Part shown: positions 15,246 through 24,805 of the stretch, piece by piece | Layout of the letters: every line of letters starts with the position of its first letter | Numbering within the stretch: position 1 is the stretch's first letter | Assembly: GCA_900317685.1 (NCBI GenBank) | Contig: ONHQ01000005.1 | Location: 1 to 64,000 of the forward strand | Source of the DNA: an uncultured Prevotella sp. | GTDB lineage: Bacteria > Bacteroidota > Bacteroidia > Bacteroidales > Bacteroidaceae | Length of the DNA: 64,000 bases | Reading direction: 5' to 3' | Notes under the pieces: model-generated | What the model was told of the DNA's origin: nothing | The model's input: only the letters and a program-made list of their open reading frames with translations | Database searches by the model: none | Position numbers and translations under genes: made by a program

Positions 15246-16334
15246 ATGATGAAGAAGCAATATATTCTATTCCTTGTCGGGCTTGCTTGCCTGTCCTCCT
15301 GCTCGCAGAAAGAAAAGAAAGCGGAGCGGGGTACCTACACATCGCTGCGCAACGAGGTTGTCAAGGCTACGCCCGTGGAGAAGCGCGCCTATGGTGATGA
15401 GCTCACACTCAATGGTGACGTGAGTTGTGATGAAGCCCTCGTGCGCAAGGTGTTTATCCCTTGCAGTGGCCGCATCAGTGGGCTGACCGTGGAAGTCGGT
15501 GACCAGGTAGCTGCAGGACAGCGGTTGGCTATCATCCACAGTGAGGAGGCGGCCGACTATAACAAAGGACTCGCTGACGCAGATGCGCAAATCAAGATGG
15601 CGCAGCGCGACTATCAGATGAAGCAGGACATGCACCGCTCTGGTATGGTGTCGGACAAAGAGGTGGCAGAAGCACGTGAACAACTGCTTATGGCCCGCAG
15701 TGAGCGTAGCCGATTGTCTGCTGTGGCGGGCATCAATGGCTTCGGCGGTAAGGCAACAGCTGTGTTGCGCTCACCGATCAGCGGATATGTCACGGCAAAG
15801 AATATCTATAACGACAGCTACGTAGGTCAGGACAGCGGCAATGGTGGAGAGGCACTGGAGATTGCCAACCTCAGCCGTGTGTGGGTCATCGCCGATGTCT
15901 ATGAGAGCGACATCGCCAAAATCCATCAGGGTGCGCCCGTCAACGTGACTACGATGGCTTACGACGGCGAGGTGTTTCAAGGACATATAGATAAGGTGTA
16001 TCGTGTGCTTGACAACGAGAGCAAGACGATGAAGGTGCGCATCACCCTCGACAATGCCCGTGGCTTGCTGCGCCCCGGAATGTTTGCCACGGTACACGTG
16101 GCCACCGGAGGAGGGCGTGCGGCTCTGTGCTGTGTACCCGCCAAAGCCATTGTCTTCGACGGAGGAGTGGACTATGTCGTCAAGGAAGTTGGCAAAGGCC
16201 GCTACCAGCGTCAGCCCGTCAAAGCCGAGCATGTGGGCCACGACTATGCCTATATCCTCAGCGGACTGCAGCCCGGCGAGCGTGTGGTGAGCAAAAACGC
16301 ATTGTTGGTCTTTAATACGCTTGGCAATGAATAA
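15246..16334 (+). CDS. RND efflux periplasmic adaptor lipoprotein (CusB/CzcB-like)
   Basis: The 362-residue protein has a lipobox (LACLSSC, lipidated Cys at 19), so it is membrane-anchored in the periplasm. The lipoyl/barrel-sandwich half is at about 70-95 and 170-200, joined by a helical hairpin (AQIKMAQRDYQMKQDMHRSG to LLMARSERSR). A beta-barrel and a membrane-proximal domain follow (MKVRITLDNARGLLRPGMFATVHV). It links the channel to the RND pump. The last 8 bases overlap the pump gene. It lacks the Met-rich N-terminal segment known from E. coli CusB, so silver/copper specificity is not supported. Confidence 0.88.
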   Translation: MMKKQYILFLVGLACLSSCSQKEKKAERGTYTSLRNEVVKATPVEKRAYGDELTLNGDVSCDEALVRKVFIPCSGRISGLTVEVGDQVAAGQRLAIIHSEEAADYNKGLADADAQIKMAQRDYQMKQDMHRSGMVSDKEVAEAREQLLMARSERSRLSAVAGINGFGGKATAVLRSPISGYVTAKNIYNDSYVGQDSGNGGEALEIANLSRVWVIADVYESDIAKIHQGAPVNVTTMAYDGEVFQGHIDKVYRVLDNESKTMKVRITLDNARGLLRPGMFATVHVATGGGRAALCCVPAKAIVFDGGVDYVVKEVGKGRYQRQPVKAEHVGHDYAYILSGLQPGERVVSKNALLVFNTLGNE

Positions 16335-19300
16335 GTTCATCGATTTCATCATCGCTTTCTCGCTCAAGCGCAAGTATCTTATTCTCGTCGTTACCCTCGC
16401 CGTGGTCGTTATGGGTGTAGTGAGCTTTCGCCAGACACCTATCGACGCTTTTCCCGATGTCACCAATACCAAGGTCACCATTATCACGCAGTGGCCGGGC
16501 CGCTCTGCTGAGGAGATAGAAAAGTTTGTCACCATCCCCATCGAGATCGCCATGAACTCGGTGCAGAAGAAAACCGACATCCGCTCCACCACGCTCTTCG
16601 GTCTGTCTGTGGTCACCGTGTGCTTCGACGACCATGTCGACGACGAGTTTGCCCGGCAGCAAGTCTATAACCTGCTTCACGATGCTGACCTGCCCGATGG
16701 CGTGGACCCCGACGTGCAGCCGTTGTCAGGACCTACCGGAGAAATCTATCGCTATACCCTTCGCAGCGACAGACGGTCGGTGCGAGAGTTGAAGACGCTG
16801 CAGGACTGGGTGATCGAACGGAAGTTGCGCTCTGTACCCGGCATTGCCGACATCGTCAGCTTCGGTGGTGAGGTGAAGACGTTTGAAGTCAGCGTCAATC
16901 CCAACCAACTCGCTACTTACGGCGTGAGTTCGCTCGAACTCTATCAAGCCATTGCCAACAGCAATGTCAACGTTGGTGGCGATGTCATCCAGCGCAGCTC
17001 GCAGGCATACGTGGTGCGCGGCATCGGACTCATCAACAATGTGCGGGAGATTGGTGACATCGTCGTGAAGAATGTCGGTGGCACGCCAATCCTTGTTCGC
17101 AACCTCGCCACTGTCCATGAGAGTTGCGAGCCCCGACTCGGTCAGGTGGGACGTGGCAAAGACAATGATGTCGTGGAGGGCATTGTGGTCATGCGCAAAG
17201 GCGAAAACACAGAGGAAGTCATCAAGGCATTGAAAAGCAAGATAGCGGAAATACAGCACGATGACTTGCCTAAGGACGTGAAGATAGTACCTTTTTATGA
17301 CCGCGAGGATCTTGTCAACCTTGCCGTGGGTACAGTGATGCACAATGTCTTGGAGGGTATCATCCTCGTCACCCTTGTGGTGCTGCTGTTTATGAAAGAC
17401 TGGCGTACGACGGTCATCGTGGCCTCTGTCATCCCGCTGGCTCTGCTCTTTGCCTTCATCGCCCTGCATGTCTGTGGCATGAGCGCCAACCTGCTCAGTA
17501 TGGGAGCTATCGACTTCGGTATCATCATCGACGGTGCCGTGGTGATGGTGGAGGCACTCTTTGTGGCACTCTCGGCTCAGGCGCGTACCATCGGCATGGA
17601 GGCTTTCAACCGGCGCAGCCATTTAGGCATGATCCGTCAGACGGCACGCGGCAAAGCCAAGTCGGTGTTTTTCTCCAAGCTCATCATCATCACAGCACTG
17701 CTTCCTATCTTCACATTCCAGAAAGTAGAGGGTAAGATGTTCTCACCATTGGCCTACACGCTTGGCTTTGCCTTGCTCGGAGCTCTGCTGTTCACATTGA
17801 CGCTGGTGCCCGTGCTTTCGGCGATGTTGCTGAAGATGAATGTACAGGAGAAGAAAAACCGCTTCCTTGCTTTCGTCTACCGTTATGCCGATGCTGCCTT
17901 TGCCTATTGCCACCACCACTGCCGCAAGGTCATCGCTGTGGCAATCGTAGCGATGGTAGCTGGTCTGGGCTGTTTCAAACTGCTTGGCTCCGAGTTTTTG
18001 CCAGAGATGAATGAAGGCTCTATCTATGCACGTGCCACTCTGCCGCAGAGCGTATCTCTGCCGCAGAGTGTGAAACTCGCCAATGAGTTCCGCCATATCC
18101 TGCTGACTTATCCCGAGGTGAGTCAGGTGATGACACAGACAGGACGGCCCAACGACGGTACCGATGCCACGGGATTCTACAACATTGAGCTCTTCGTGAA
18201 GCTATATCCCGAAAAGGAGTGGAAGACGGGACGCACCAAGGAGCAGGTTGTCGACGACATGAACAGGCGGCTGAGTGTCTATCCGGGTATCGACTTCAAC
18301 TTTTCGCAACCTATCTCCGACAATGTGGAGGAGGCAGTGAGTGGCGTGAAAGGAGCCATCGTGGCAAAGGTTTACGGCAAGGATCTCGCGCAGAGCGAGA
18401 AGCTGGCTTGGCAGGTCTATCACACGATGAAGCCCATCCAAGGCATCACCGACCTTGGCGTCATCCGCAACATGGGACAACCGGAACTGCAAATCGACAT
18501 CGACGAGGACCGGCTGGCTCGCTATGGCGTGAAGAAAGACGATGTGCAGAGCATCATCGAGATGGCGATTGGCGGTAAGGCTGCGTCACAAGTCTATGAG
18601 GATGAACGGAAGTTCAACCTCGTCGTGCGCTATGAGGAACCGTTCCGAGACAATGCGGAGGCCATCGCAAAGATCAAGGTGCCCACAGAGGACGGTCAGA
18701 TGATACCCATCGGAGAGTTGGCAAGCATACGCTCCATTACAGGTCCGCTGATCATCTACCGCGAGAACCACAGCCGCTACTGCGCCGTGAAGTTCAGTGT
18801 GCGAGAACGCGACATGGGTTCTGCTGTCGACGAGGCGAGGGCAAAGGTAGCGAAAGCTGTGAAGTTGCCTGCCGGCTATAAGATTACGTGGAATGGCGAC
18901 TTCGAGAATCAGAAGCGGGCCTCAGCCCGTCTGGCACAGATTGTCCCCATCAGTGTGCTGCTCATCTTTGTCATCCTCTACATCCTCTTTGGCAATGCAC
19001 GTGATGCCGGACTGGTACTTACCAACGTGCCTTTTGCGGCAGTTGGTGGTATCCTCATCCTGCTCATCAGCCATACCAACTTCTCCATCTCGGCAGGTAT
19101 TGGCTTTATCTGTCTCTTTGGCATCTGTATCCAGAACGGTGTGATCATGCTCATGGACATCAAGCACTTCCTGCGCCACCGCTATGCACTTTCCGATGCT
19201 GTGACGCATGGTATGCACTCCCGCATCCGCAGTGTGCTGATGACGGCCATGATGGCCACCCTTGGCTTGCTGCCTGCTGCACTCAGTCATGGCATCGGCA

Positions 19301-19431
19301 GCGAGAGCCAGCGGCCGCTTGCCACAGTGATCATTGGTGGTCTCGTGGGGGCTACGATCTTCACGCTGTTCATCTTCCCGCTCATCGTCGAGAGGATATA
19401 CAGTCATGTCAATATTAAGAAGTTGAGATAA
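16327..19431 (+). CDS. heavy-metal efflux RND pump (CzcA/CusA family)
   Basis: The 1034-residue inner-membrane pump has the 12-helix RND layout with two large periplasmic loops. The proton-relay acids D396, D402 and E409 (AIDFGIIIDGAVVMVEA) have the same spacing as D402/D408/E415 of CzcA. The segment TQTGRPNDGTDATGFYNIEL resembles HME-RND proteins of the divalent-cation type. I do not see the three methionines that define the copper/silver relay of CusA, so Zn, Co, Cd or Ni seems more likely; this is inference. The start ATG at 16327 was chosen (TTG at 16321 is in frame). Confidence 0.9.
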   Translation: MNKFIDFIIAFSLKRKYLILVVTLAVVVMGVVSFRQTPIDAFPDVTNTKVTIITQWPGRSAEEIEKFVTIPIEIAMNSVQKKTDIRSTTLFGLSVVTVCFDDHVDDEFARQQVYNLLHDADLPDGVDPDVQPLSGPTGEIYRYTLRSDRRSVRELKTLQDWVIERKLRSVPGIADIVSFGGEVKTFEVSVNPNQLATYGVSSLELYQAIANSNVNVGGDVIQRSSQAYVVRGIGLINNVREIGDIVVKNVGGTPILVRNLATVHESCEPRLGQVGRGKDNDVVEGIVVMRKGENTEEVIKALKSKIAEIQHDDLPKDVKIVPFYDREDLVNLAVGTVMHNVLEGIILVTLVVLLFMKDWRTTVIVASVIPLALLFAFIALHVCGMSANLLSMGAIDFGIIIDGAVVMVEALFVALSAQARTIGMEAFNRRSHLGMIRQTARGKAKSVFFSKLIIITALLPIFTFQKVEGKMFSPLAYTLGFALLGALLFTLTLVPVLSAMLLKMNVQEKKNRFLAFVYRYADAAFAYCHHHCRKVIAVAIVAMVAGLGCFKLLGSEFLPEMNEGSIYARATLPQSVSLPQSVKLANEFRHILLTYPEVSQVMTQTGRPNDGTDATGFYNIELFVKLYPEKEWKTGRTKEQVVDDMNRRLSVYPGIDFNFSQPISDNVEEAVSGVKGAIVAKVYGKDLAQSEKLAWQVYHTMKPIQGITDLGVIRNMGQPELQIDIDEDRLARYGVKKDDVQSIIEMAIGGKAASQVYEDERKFNLVVRYEEPFRDNAEAIAKIKVPTEDGQMIPIGELASIRSITGPLIIYRENHSRYCAVKFSVRERDMGSAVDEARAKVAKAVKLPAGYKITWNGDFENQKRASARLAQIVPISVLLIFVILYILFGNARDAGLVLTNVPFAAVGGILILLISHTNFSISAGIGFICLFGICIQNGVIMLMDIKHFLRHRYALSDAVTHGMHSRIRSVLMTAMMATLGLLPAALSHGIGSESQRPLATVIIGGLVGATIFTLFIFPLIVERIYSHVNIKKLR

Positions 19432-19497
19432 TTAAAGACTCTCTCAAATCTCCCTGAGAGGGAGAGGACAAGTTACCGAAAGCAACATGAATGCTAT

Positions 19498-19908
19498 ATG
19501 GAAAAAGTGAAGATGGAAAAAGTGAGAAATATGCACAAGTTCTTTCATGAGACAGATGCCTTGAAGTCTCGGTCAAGATTTCATCGCCCAGTGCAGTGCA
19601 TACTGCTTGGTGTGTTTCTGTCCTTATGCTTATGCCTGACCCCAACGACTGCTGTGGCACGCAGCCGTTTTATGACGGTCAAGATACCGGCGCACGGTTT
19701 GACGGAGCAGAAAGAGAGCATCGATTCATTGGTACGCTCGCTCCCTGGTGTGTTTTCCACATCATGGAATTGTCGTCATCATCTCTTCGTCGTGGTCTAT
19801 GACCGCAAAGTGACCAGCCGCCGACAGTTGGTGAAAGTTATCGGCACAGCGTACGCACAGCATGAGGAGGACAAAGAGTCAGAAGAGGCGCAACGTAGTT
19901 CCGACTAA
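19498..19908 (+). CDS. small exported protein with a degenerate HMA-like fold
   Basis: The 136-residue protein has a long basic N-terminus, a hydrophobic segment (about 35-52, ILLGVFLSLCLCLTPTTA) and a mature part of about 80 residues. The mature part has the pattern of a heavy-metal-associated domain: a first strand (FMTVKIPAHGL), a helix (ESIDSLVRSLPGV), a strand pair (FSTSWNCRHHLFVVVYD) and a final helix (SRRQLVKVIGTA). The CxxC metal site that should follow strand one is replaced by GLTEQK. One Cys and two His (NCRHH) remain in the strand hairpin. It closely follows the metal pump gene, so it is probably part of that operon. ATGs at 19513 and 19531 are alternative starts. Confidence 0.65.
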   Translation: MEKVKMEKVRNMHKFFHETDALKSRSRFHRPVQCILLGVFLSLCLCLTPTTAVARSRFMTVKIPAHGLTEQKESIDSLVRSLPGVFSTSWNCRHHLFVVVYDRKVTSRRQLVKVIGTAYAQHEEDKESEEAQRSSD

Positions 19909-19940
19909 CCAGCAAGTAACCCATTATCTCGTTTCGTCAA

Positions 19941-19958
19941 CACCTTATTATATATACG
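19941..19958. repeat. copy of the TATATATAATAAGG intergenic motif (reverse orientation)
   Basis: CACCTTATTATATATACG is the reverse complement of CGTATATATAATAAGGTG. It lies just before the terminator that closes the efflux operon. Confidence 0.6.
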
Positions 19959-19966
19959 TCTTGAAT

Positions 19967-20000
19967 GCCCGATAGGATATTTGTTCCTGTCGGGCTTCTT
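19967..20000 (+). terminator. rho-independent terminator of the efflux operon
   Basis: GCCCGATAGGA (19967-19977) pairs with TCCTGTCGGGC (19985-19995), with one G-T pair and a 7-nt loop, and is followed by TTCTT. Confidence 0.75.
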
Positions 20001-20040
20001 AGTTGCTGCCAAGTATTAAGTGTGAGATAAGGGTACAAAC

Positions 20041-20068
20041 GTTGCATGATGACATGTTAAATGTTGCA
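20041..20068 (+). promoter_or_regulatory. candidate sensor-regulator operator upstream of the hybrid sensor gene
   Basis: GTTGCA at 20041-20046 and TGTTGCA at 20062-20068 are direct repeats 22 bp apart. On the other strand they read TGCAAC(A) twice with the same spacing as the pair upstream of susC at 24806 and 24828. The -7 box TATCTTTG of the gene lies downstream at 20118-20125. Confidence 0.45.
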
Positions 20069-20167
20069 CATAGTGGACTTATAGGCACTGAATGAGACAT
20101 CATTCCAAGGTTTTTCGTATCTTTGCAAGCGTTATTAACCTCTTACAAGACTAAAGCCCAATCGAAG

Positions 20168-23100
20168 ATGAGACGTTTTGTACTGATATGTTTATTGCTG
20201 TTCTTCGCAGGATGTCTGCCGAAGCGTACGTCTTTATGTGCTTACGGCAATCCGGAGCAGACAGCAAAACTCGATTTGAAGTTAGGCGGCGTACTATATA
20301 CCGGCAATCAACTCTCCAGCAGTGCCGTCAAGGCAGTGTGCCAAGACCGTTATGGGTTTGTGTGGATAGGTACCGACTATGGACTCAACCGCTTCGACGG
20401 ATATAGCTTCTCACTCTATCAGCATCATCGCCACGACAGCCATAGCATTGGCAGTAACGAGATCTGTGATATGCTGAGTGACAGCAAAGGCAGACTGTGG
20501 GTGGGCACCAACAAAAATCTGTCGCGCTATGACATCACGACCAACCGCTTCGACAATGTTCCCTTTCCAAAGAATATCCAACCGAGAGTCCCTGATTTGG
20601 TGGAAGCAAAGAATGGCGATATTTATATAGCCACTTCGGGTTATGGTGTCTTTGTGATTCGCAACGGCAGCGAAAAAATAGAAGAAGCCACAGAAATCAA
20701 CCGTCTTACCAATGACAAGATGCTGGGACAACTCTGTTTTGACCATCAAGGAAATCTATGGATGACAGGTAAAGACAATGTCTTCTATCGCATCGCCATG
20801 AGGCAGGGACGCATCATGGGACTGAATCGTTGGAAACTGCCGCAGGGCGGTGTACAGCAATTCATGGTCCGCCATGACGGCACGCTCTTACTGGTTTTCA
20901 AGAATGCTTTGTTGGTCAATCATGGCAACAGCTTTGTAGCTTCCGATTACAATATTTCGCAGCAGATGTTACAAGTGGGATTGTCATGTGCCAAGGAGTC
21001 TCCGTCAGGTCAACTGTATATAGGTACGGAGCGAGGACTCTATCGCGTGCATCATGGGGCTGCACCCGAGTCGGTCCATTTTGTTCATGACCGCTTTGAT
21101 CTCCGCCAAGCACCAGTACACGCCCTGTACTTTGACAAGTACGGCAATCTCTGGGCCCGATGTTTCCGCATCGGTCTGTTGTTGCTCAACGCTCGACCTC
21201 TGCCTTTTCAGATTTGGTCGTTTACATCTCAGAGACCTGCTTTTGATGTTGCGCTGTCGTCCGTCGCGCCTACCGACGATGGCGGAATGTGGTGCACAGC
21301 CTGGGGCAATGGTCTGATTCATTTCAATCGTTATGGTATTGTCACGCAGCACATTGGCGATGTTCCCGACGCGAATGTGGTTTATCATGCCCGCGACGGT
21401 CACTATTGGGTGGCCCGCGCCAATGGCCTTTATGAGTTGAATCCCTTGACGGGTAGCCTGTCTTTGGTCTTGGCGTGCAATGAAAATAAAGGAGTGATGT
21501 GTGATGACGGCTTGGGTACCCTCTTCTTCTCAGTAATGGGGAAGGGTGTGATGAGTTACGATACCCGCACCAAGATGTCACGCCTTTATCGTTCCACCGA
21601 CAAGAGTCCCTTAGGCCATCTTTGTAATGACTGGGTCAGTGCCATGGTTGTGGATCGTAATCAGTGTCTGTGGATAGCGACAACGGACGGCGTGAGTTGC
21701 CTTGACTTGCGAACAGGCAGTTTCCATCCCTTCGGTTGGAATGTGCTTTTGGCAGGTCATGTGATGGAGTCGCTCTGCGTCACTCCCGATGATGACATTG
21801 TGATAGGCTCCGAGTCGGGGCTCTATCTTTACGACCGCCACTCCCATCGTGTCAAGCGTTTCCCCGGCAGCAGCGTCTTGCAGGACCAAAAGATCTGTAG
21901 CGTGCAGAGCGACATGTGGGGCGACCTGTGGGTGAGCACTCCGGCGGGACTGTGGCAATACGATCACCACACCCACCGCTTCATCTCCTACGGCACCGGC
22001 TATGGTCAGATCACGGGCGAATACCTTGGCAATGTGTCGTTCCGCTCTGCTGACGGCATGATTGGTTTTGGTTTTGACGGTGGCGTGACGGTCTTCTATC
22101 CTCAGGCAGTGAAGAGAATCCAAAACCGGCAGGGGAGGGTATGGCTGACGGGGGCCATCATTGACGACGTCTGGCAATTGCCGCAAAGCGGACAGATAGA
22201 TATGTATCCCCGCAACCACACGCTGACGCTTACCTTCTCGCTTCTTGACTATCGCGATGCGGCCGGCGTGATCTATGAATATCGTATCAAAGGTGGCGAA
22301 TGGCATGCCAATGCGACGGGCGACAACATGATCCGTTTCAACAGTCTCGGCGCGGGCTCCTATCCCATAGAGGTGCGTGCCGTTTATGGCGGTCGTCCGA
22401 TGACCGGTGTTTGTGAAATCAATGTGGTGGTGCACGCTCCCTGGTATGCCAGTACGTTGGCCTATTTCATTTATCTGTTGCTCCTTTGTCTTCTTGGCTA
22501 CTATCTTTGGCATCTCTATTGGCATCGCAAGCAACACCAGTTCGACGAAGCAAAGATGCGGTTCCTCATCAATGCCATGCACGATGTGCGTTCACCGCTG
22601 ACGATGATCATCAATCCCTTGCACAGCCTGCTCTCAGCAGAGACAGATCCGTCGAAGCTCAACCTGCTGCAGGTCATCGACCGCAACACGAAACGTATCA
22701 GCCAACTGGTCAATCAGATTCTTGACAAACGGAAGTTAGACAAAGAGGCCATGCAGATCCATTGTCAGGAGACGAGTCTCATCAGACTGATCACCGGCAC
22801 CTGTAAACTCTATGAATATGAGGCTCAGCAGCGTGGCATTCACTTCGCTTTCGAGCATGACCACGATGTGATGGCATGGATCGACCGAATGAACATCGAC
22901 AAGGTGATTGGCAATCTGCTGAGCAATGCTTTTAAATATACCGATGACGGTGGAGAAATCAAGATCACGCTGTCATCAACCGGGTCTGATGCTGTCATCA
23001 GCGTGATGGACAATGGTATTGGTGTGGGCGACGAGGAAAATGCCAAACATCTCTTCGAACGTTTCAACCAAGGGACGAACAAAGCCAATTTGAAAATACA

Positions 23101-24085
23101 GGGAACCGGCATCGGACTGGATCTCTGCCGCTCTGTCGTCGCCTTGCATCATGGCACGATAGAGGCGTCCAACCGCAAGGACGTGGCGCATGGGGCTTGT
23201 TTCACGGTGAAGCTGCCACTCGGAAAAGACCATCTCAAGCCGGAAGAGATCACAGATGAAACGGCTGAAAAAGAGAAAGCGGTTGTCGGCGCTCCACGTC
23301 CTAAGAGCAATGTACAGGTGCTGTTGGTCGACGACGACGAGGAACTGACACATTATGTCGCCATGGAAATTGGCGATGAATATCGCGTCTCGGTGGCAGG
23401 AAATGGACGTGAGGCGTTGAAGAAATTGCTGATGATGCCCGACCGTTACGACATTGTAGTCAGCGACATCTCTATGCCCGAAATGGATGGCATCACACTG
23501 TTGGAGCGTATCAAGGAGAATCCTCATTTGAATGCTTTGCCCGTCATCCTACTCTCTTCCAAGAGTGCCGTTGACGACCGGGTCACAGGTTTGCGCCATG
23601 GTGCTGATGCCTATCTTTCCAAGCCATTCAATATGGAAGAATTGCGGCTGACGATCGACAATCTGATCAGCACATTGCGACGTGTCAAAGGCAAGGCGAC
23701 AACAGAGCCGCAGATCGACAAGATGATCGGGCAGGAAGAGGTGAAAGGCAACAACGAAATGCTGATGGAACGGATTGTCAATTGTGTCCATGAGCACCTC
23801 TCCGATCCCGAATATAATGTAGAGACGCTGGCTGATGAGATAGGACTCAGTCGTGCCCAGCTCCATCGCAAAATGAAGGAGATGACGGGTATAGCAACCG
23901 GTAAGTTCATCCGCGACATGCGTATGAAGGAGGCTGCCCACCTGCTCGAATTGGGCACTATCAACATCTCGCAAATTGCGTATCGTGTTGGCTTCAATGA
24001 CCAGAACCATTTCTCGCAGGTCTTCAAACGGTATTATGGGGTGTCGCCGAAAGAGTATAGGGAGGAGAATAATGCCCACAAGTAA
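20168..24085 (+). CDS. hybrid two-component system regulator (HTCS) of the xylan locus
   Basis: The 1305-residue protein combines a whole signalling pathway. A signal or anchor peptide comes first, then two seven-bladed propeller domains built from regulator repeats (for example DRYGFVWIGTDYGLNRFDGY near 58-77) to about 680, and a Y_Y_Y domain to about 760. A transmembrane helix lies near 761-785. The kinase has H805 (NAMHDVRSPLTM) and a complete ATPase domain. The receiver has D1100 (VSDISMPEMDG). An AraC DNA-binding domain (about 1200-1300, with RVGFNDQNHFSQVFKRYYG) ends the protein. HTCS proteins bind an oligosaccharide in the periplasm and switch on the neighbouring locus. The start at 20168 was used because the frame's earlier TTG lies in the -7 box. 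Confidence 0.93.
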   Translation: MRRFVLICLLLFFAGCLPKRTSLCAYGNPEQTAKLDLKLGGVLYTGNQLSSSAVKAVCQDRYGFVWIGTDYGLNRFDGYSFSLYQHHRHDSHSIGSNEICDMLSDSKGRLWVGTNKNLSRYDITTNRFDNVPFPKNIQPRVPDLVEAKNGDIYIATSGYGVFVIRNGSEKIEEATEINRLTNDKMLGQLCFDHQGNLWMTGKDNVFYRIAMRQGRIMGLNRWKLPQGGVQQFMVRHDGTLLLVFKNALLVNHGNSFVASDYNISQQMLQVGLSCAKESPSGQLYIGTERGLYRVHHGAAPESVHFVHDRFDLRQAPVHALYFDKYGNLWARCFRIGLLLLNARPLPFQIWSFTSQRPAFDVALSSVAPTDDGGMWCTAWGNGLIHFNRYGIVTQHIGDVPDANVVYHARDGHYWVARANGLYELNPLTGSLSLVLACNENKGVMCDDGLGTLFFSVMGKGVMSYDTRTKMSRLYRSTDKSPLGHLCNDWVSAMVVDRNQCLWIATTDGVSCLDLRTGSFHPFGWNVLLAGHVMESLCVTPDDDIVIGSESGLYLYDRHSHRVKRFPGSSVLQDQKICSVQSDMWGDLWVSTPAGLWQYDHHTHRFISYGTGYGQITGEYLGNVSFRSADGMIGFGFDGGVTVFYPQAVKRIQNRQGRVWLTGAIIDDVWQLPQSGQIDMYPRNHTLTLTFSLLDYRDAAGVIYEYRIKGGEWHANATGDNMIRFNSLGAGSYPIEVRAVYGGRPMTGVCEINVVVHAPWYASTLAYFIYLLLLCLLGYYLWHLYWHRKQHQFDEAKMRFLINAMHDVRSPLTMIINPLHSLLSAETDPSKLNLLQVIDRNTKRISQLVNQILDKRKLDKEAMQIHCQETSLIRLITGTCKLYEYEAQQRGIHFAFEHDHDVMAWIDRMNIDKVIGNLLSNAFKYTDDGGEIKITLSSTGSDAVISVMDNGIGVGDEENAKHLFERFNQGTNKANLKIQGTGIGLDLCRSVVALHHGTIEASNRKDVAHGACFTVKLPLGKDHLKPEEITDETAEKEKAVVGAPRPKSNVQVLLVDDDEELTHYVAMEIGDEYRVSVAGNGREALKKLLMMPDRYDIVVSDISMPEMDGITLLERIKENPHLNALPVILLSSKSAVDDRVTGLRHGADAYLSKPFNMEELRLTIDNLISTLRRVKGKATTEPQIDKMIGQEEVKGNNEMLMERIVNCVHEHLSDPEYNVETLADEIGLSRAQLHRKMKEMTGIATGKFIRDMRMKEAAHLLELGTINISQIAYRVGFNDQNHFSQVFKRYYGVSPKEYREENNAHK

Positions 24086-24313
24086 GATGGAGGATGTCAA
24101 ATCCACACGATTGTATTATGAAGTTCAGTAATATTTTTACAAAACACTGTTCGGATTCACTTGCAATCTAGAGAGCAAAAAATGGCTGAACCGCTTCCAA
24201 AACAAGAAAAAGCGGCTGCTTTTCCTTACTTTTACTCTTGTCTTGGGTACAAAAAGGCTTTTTGATGCTGTCATTACCGCGATATGATCTGGTTATTAAA
24301 GCGTGATGATGTG

Positions 24314-24375
24314 GTCAGAAAGCCTTTTTGATCAAAAATTCTCTAGAGAATTTTGCGTCAGAAAGCCTTTTTGAT
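24314..24375. repeat. 19-bp direct repeats flanking a perfect 20-bp palindrome
   Basis: GTCAGAAAGCCTTTTTGAT occurs at 24314-24332 and, identically, at 24357-24375. Between them, 24335-24354 is the perfect palindrome AAAATTCTCTAGAGAATTTT. A related partial copy (AAAGGCTTTTTGATGCTGTC) lies upstream near 24251-24271. Confidence 0.85.
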
Positions 24376-24754
24376 AACAGCAAAAAAAGCGTATGTTTGT
24401 AGTCTGCTGATTATCAACAAGATACAAAAATGCTTGATTTTTCGCGAAAATCAGCTCAAAGGAGGTCTTCGTGGAAAAGAATCGATTCTCAGAGCCCGTT
24501 TTTTGTCAGTTTACATTACAAATGACTTATGGAAAATATCGGCACAGTGGATTTCTTCCGTGGGTCGGTTATGATGCTTCTTCGCTGAATCGCTTGTGGA
24601 CGGAATAGTGAGGCACTGATATTTTATGCACCGTCAAGGTGCAATTTTACGCGATAGCCTGCCCATGATTTTCTTTTCTTCTATTGAAATCGCTGTTTAT
24701 GGGTGTCTCATTGACGAAAGCTGGAGTCCCCCCATATGAGACGGTTTTTTTCTT

Positions 24755-24776
24755 ATGTAACATCTGGATGTTACAT
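24755..24776. promoter_or_regulatory. 22-bp palindrome upstream of susC
   Basis: ATGTAACATC (24755-24764) and GATGTTACAT (24767-24776) are perfect 10-bp arms around TG. The half-site TGTAACAT differs by one base from the TGCAACAT half-sites 50 bp downstream, so it may bind the same regulator. Confidence 0.45.
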
Positions 24777-24805
24777 CCCATATAAATGTCCGTTTTACAC
24801 TCTCG

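Noticed and set aside
24353-24574. 73-codon plus-strand frame in the susC upstream region
   Set aside because: It starts within the direct repeats and has no promoter or family resemblance; treated as chance in a regulatory region.
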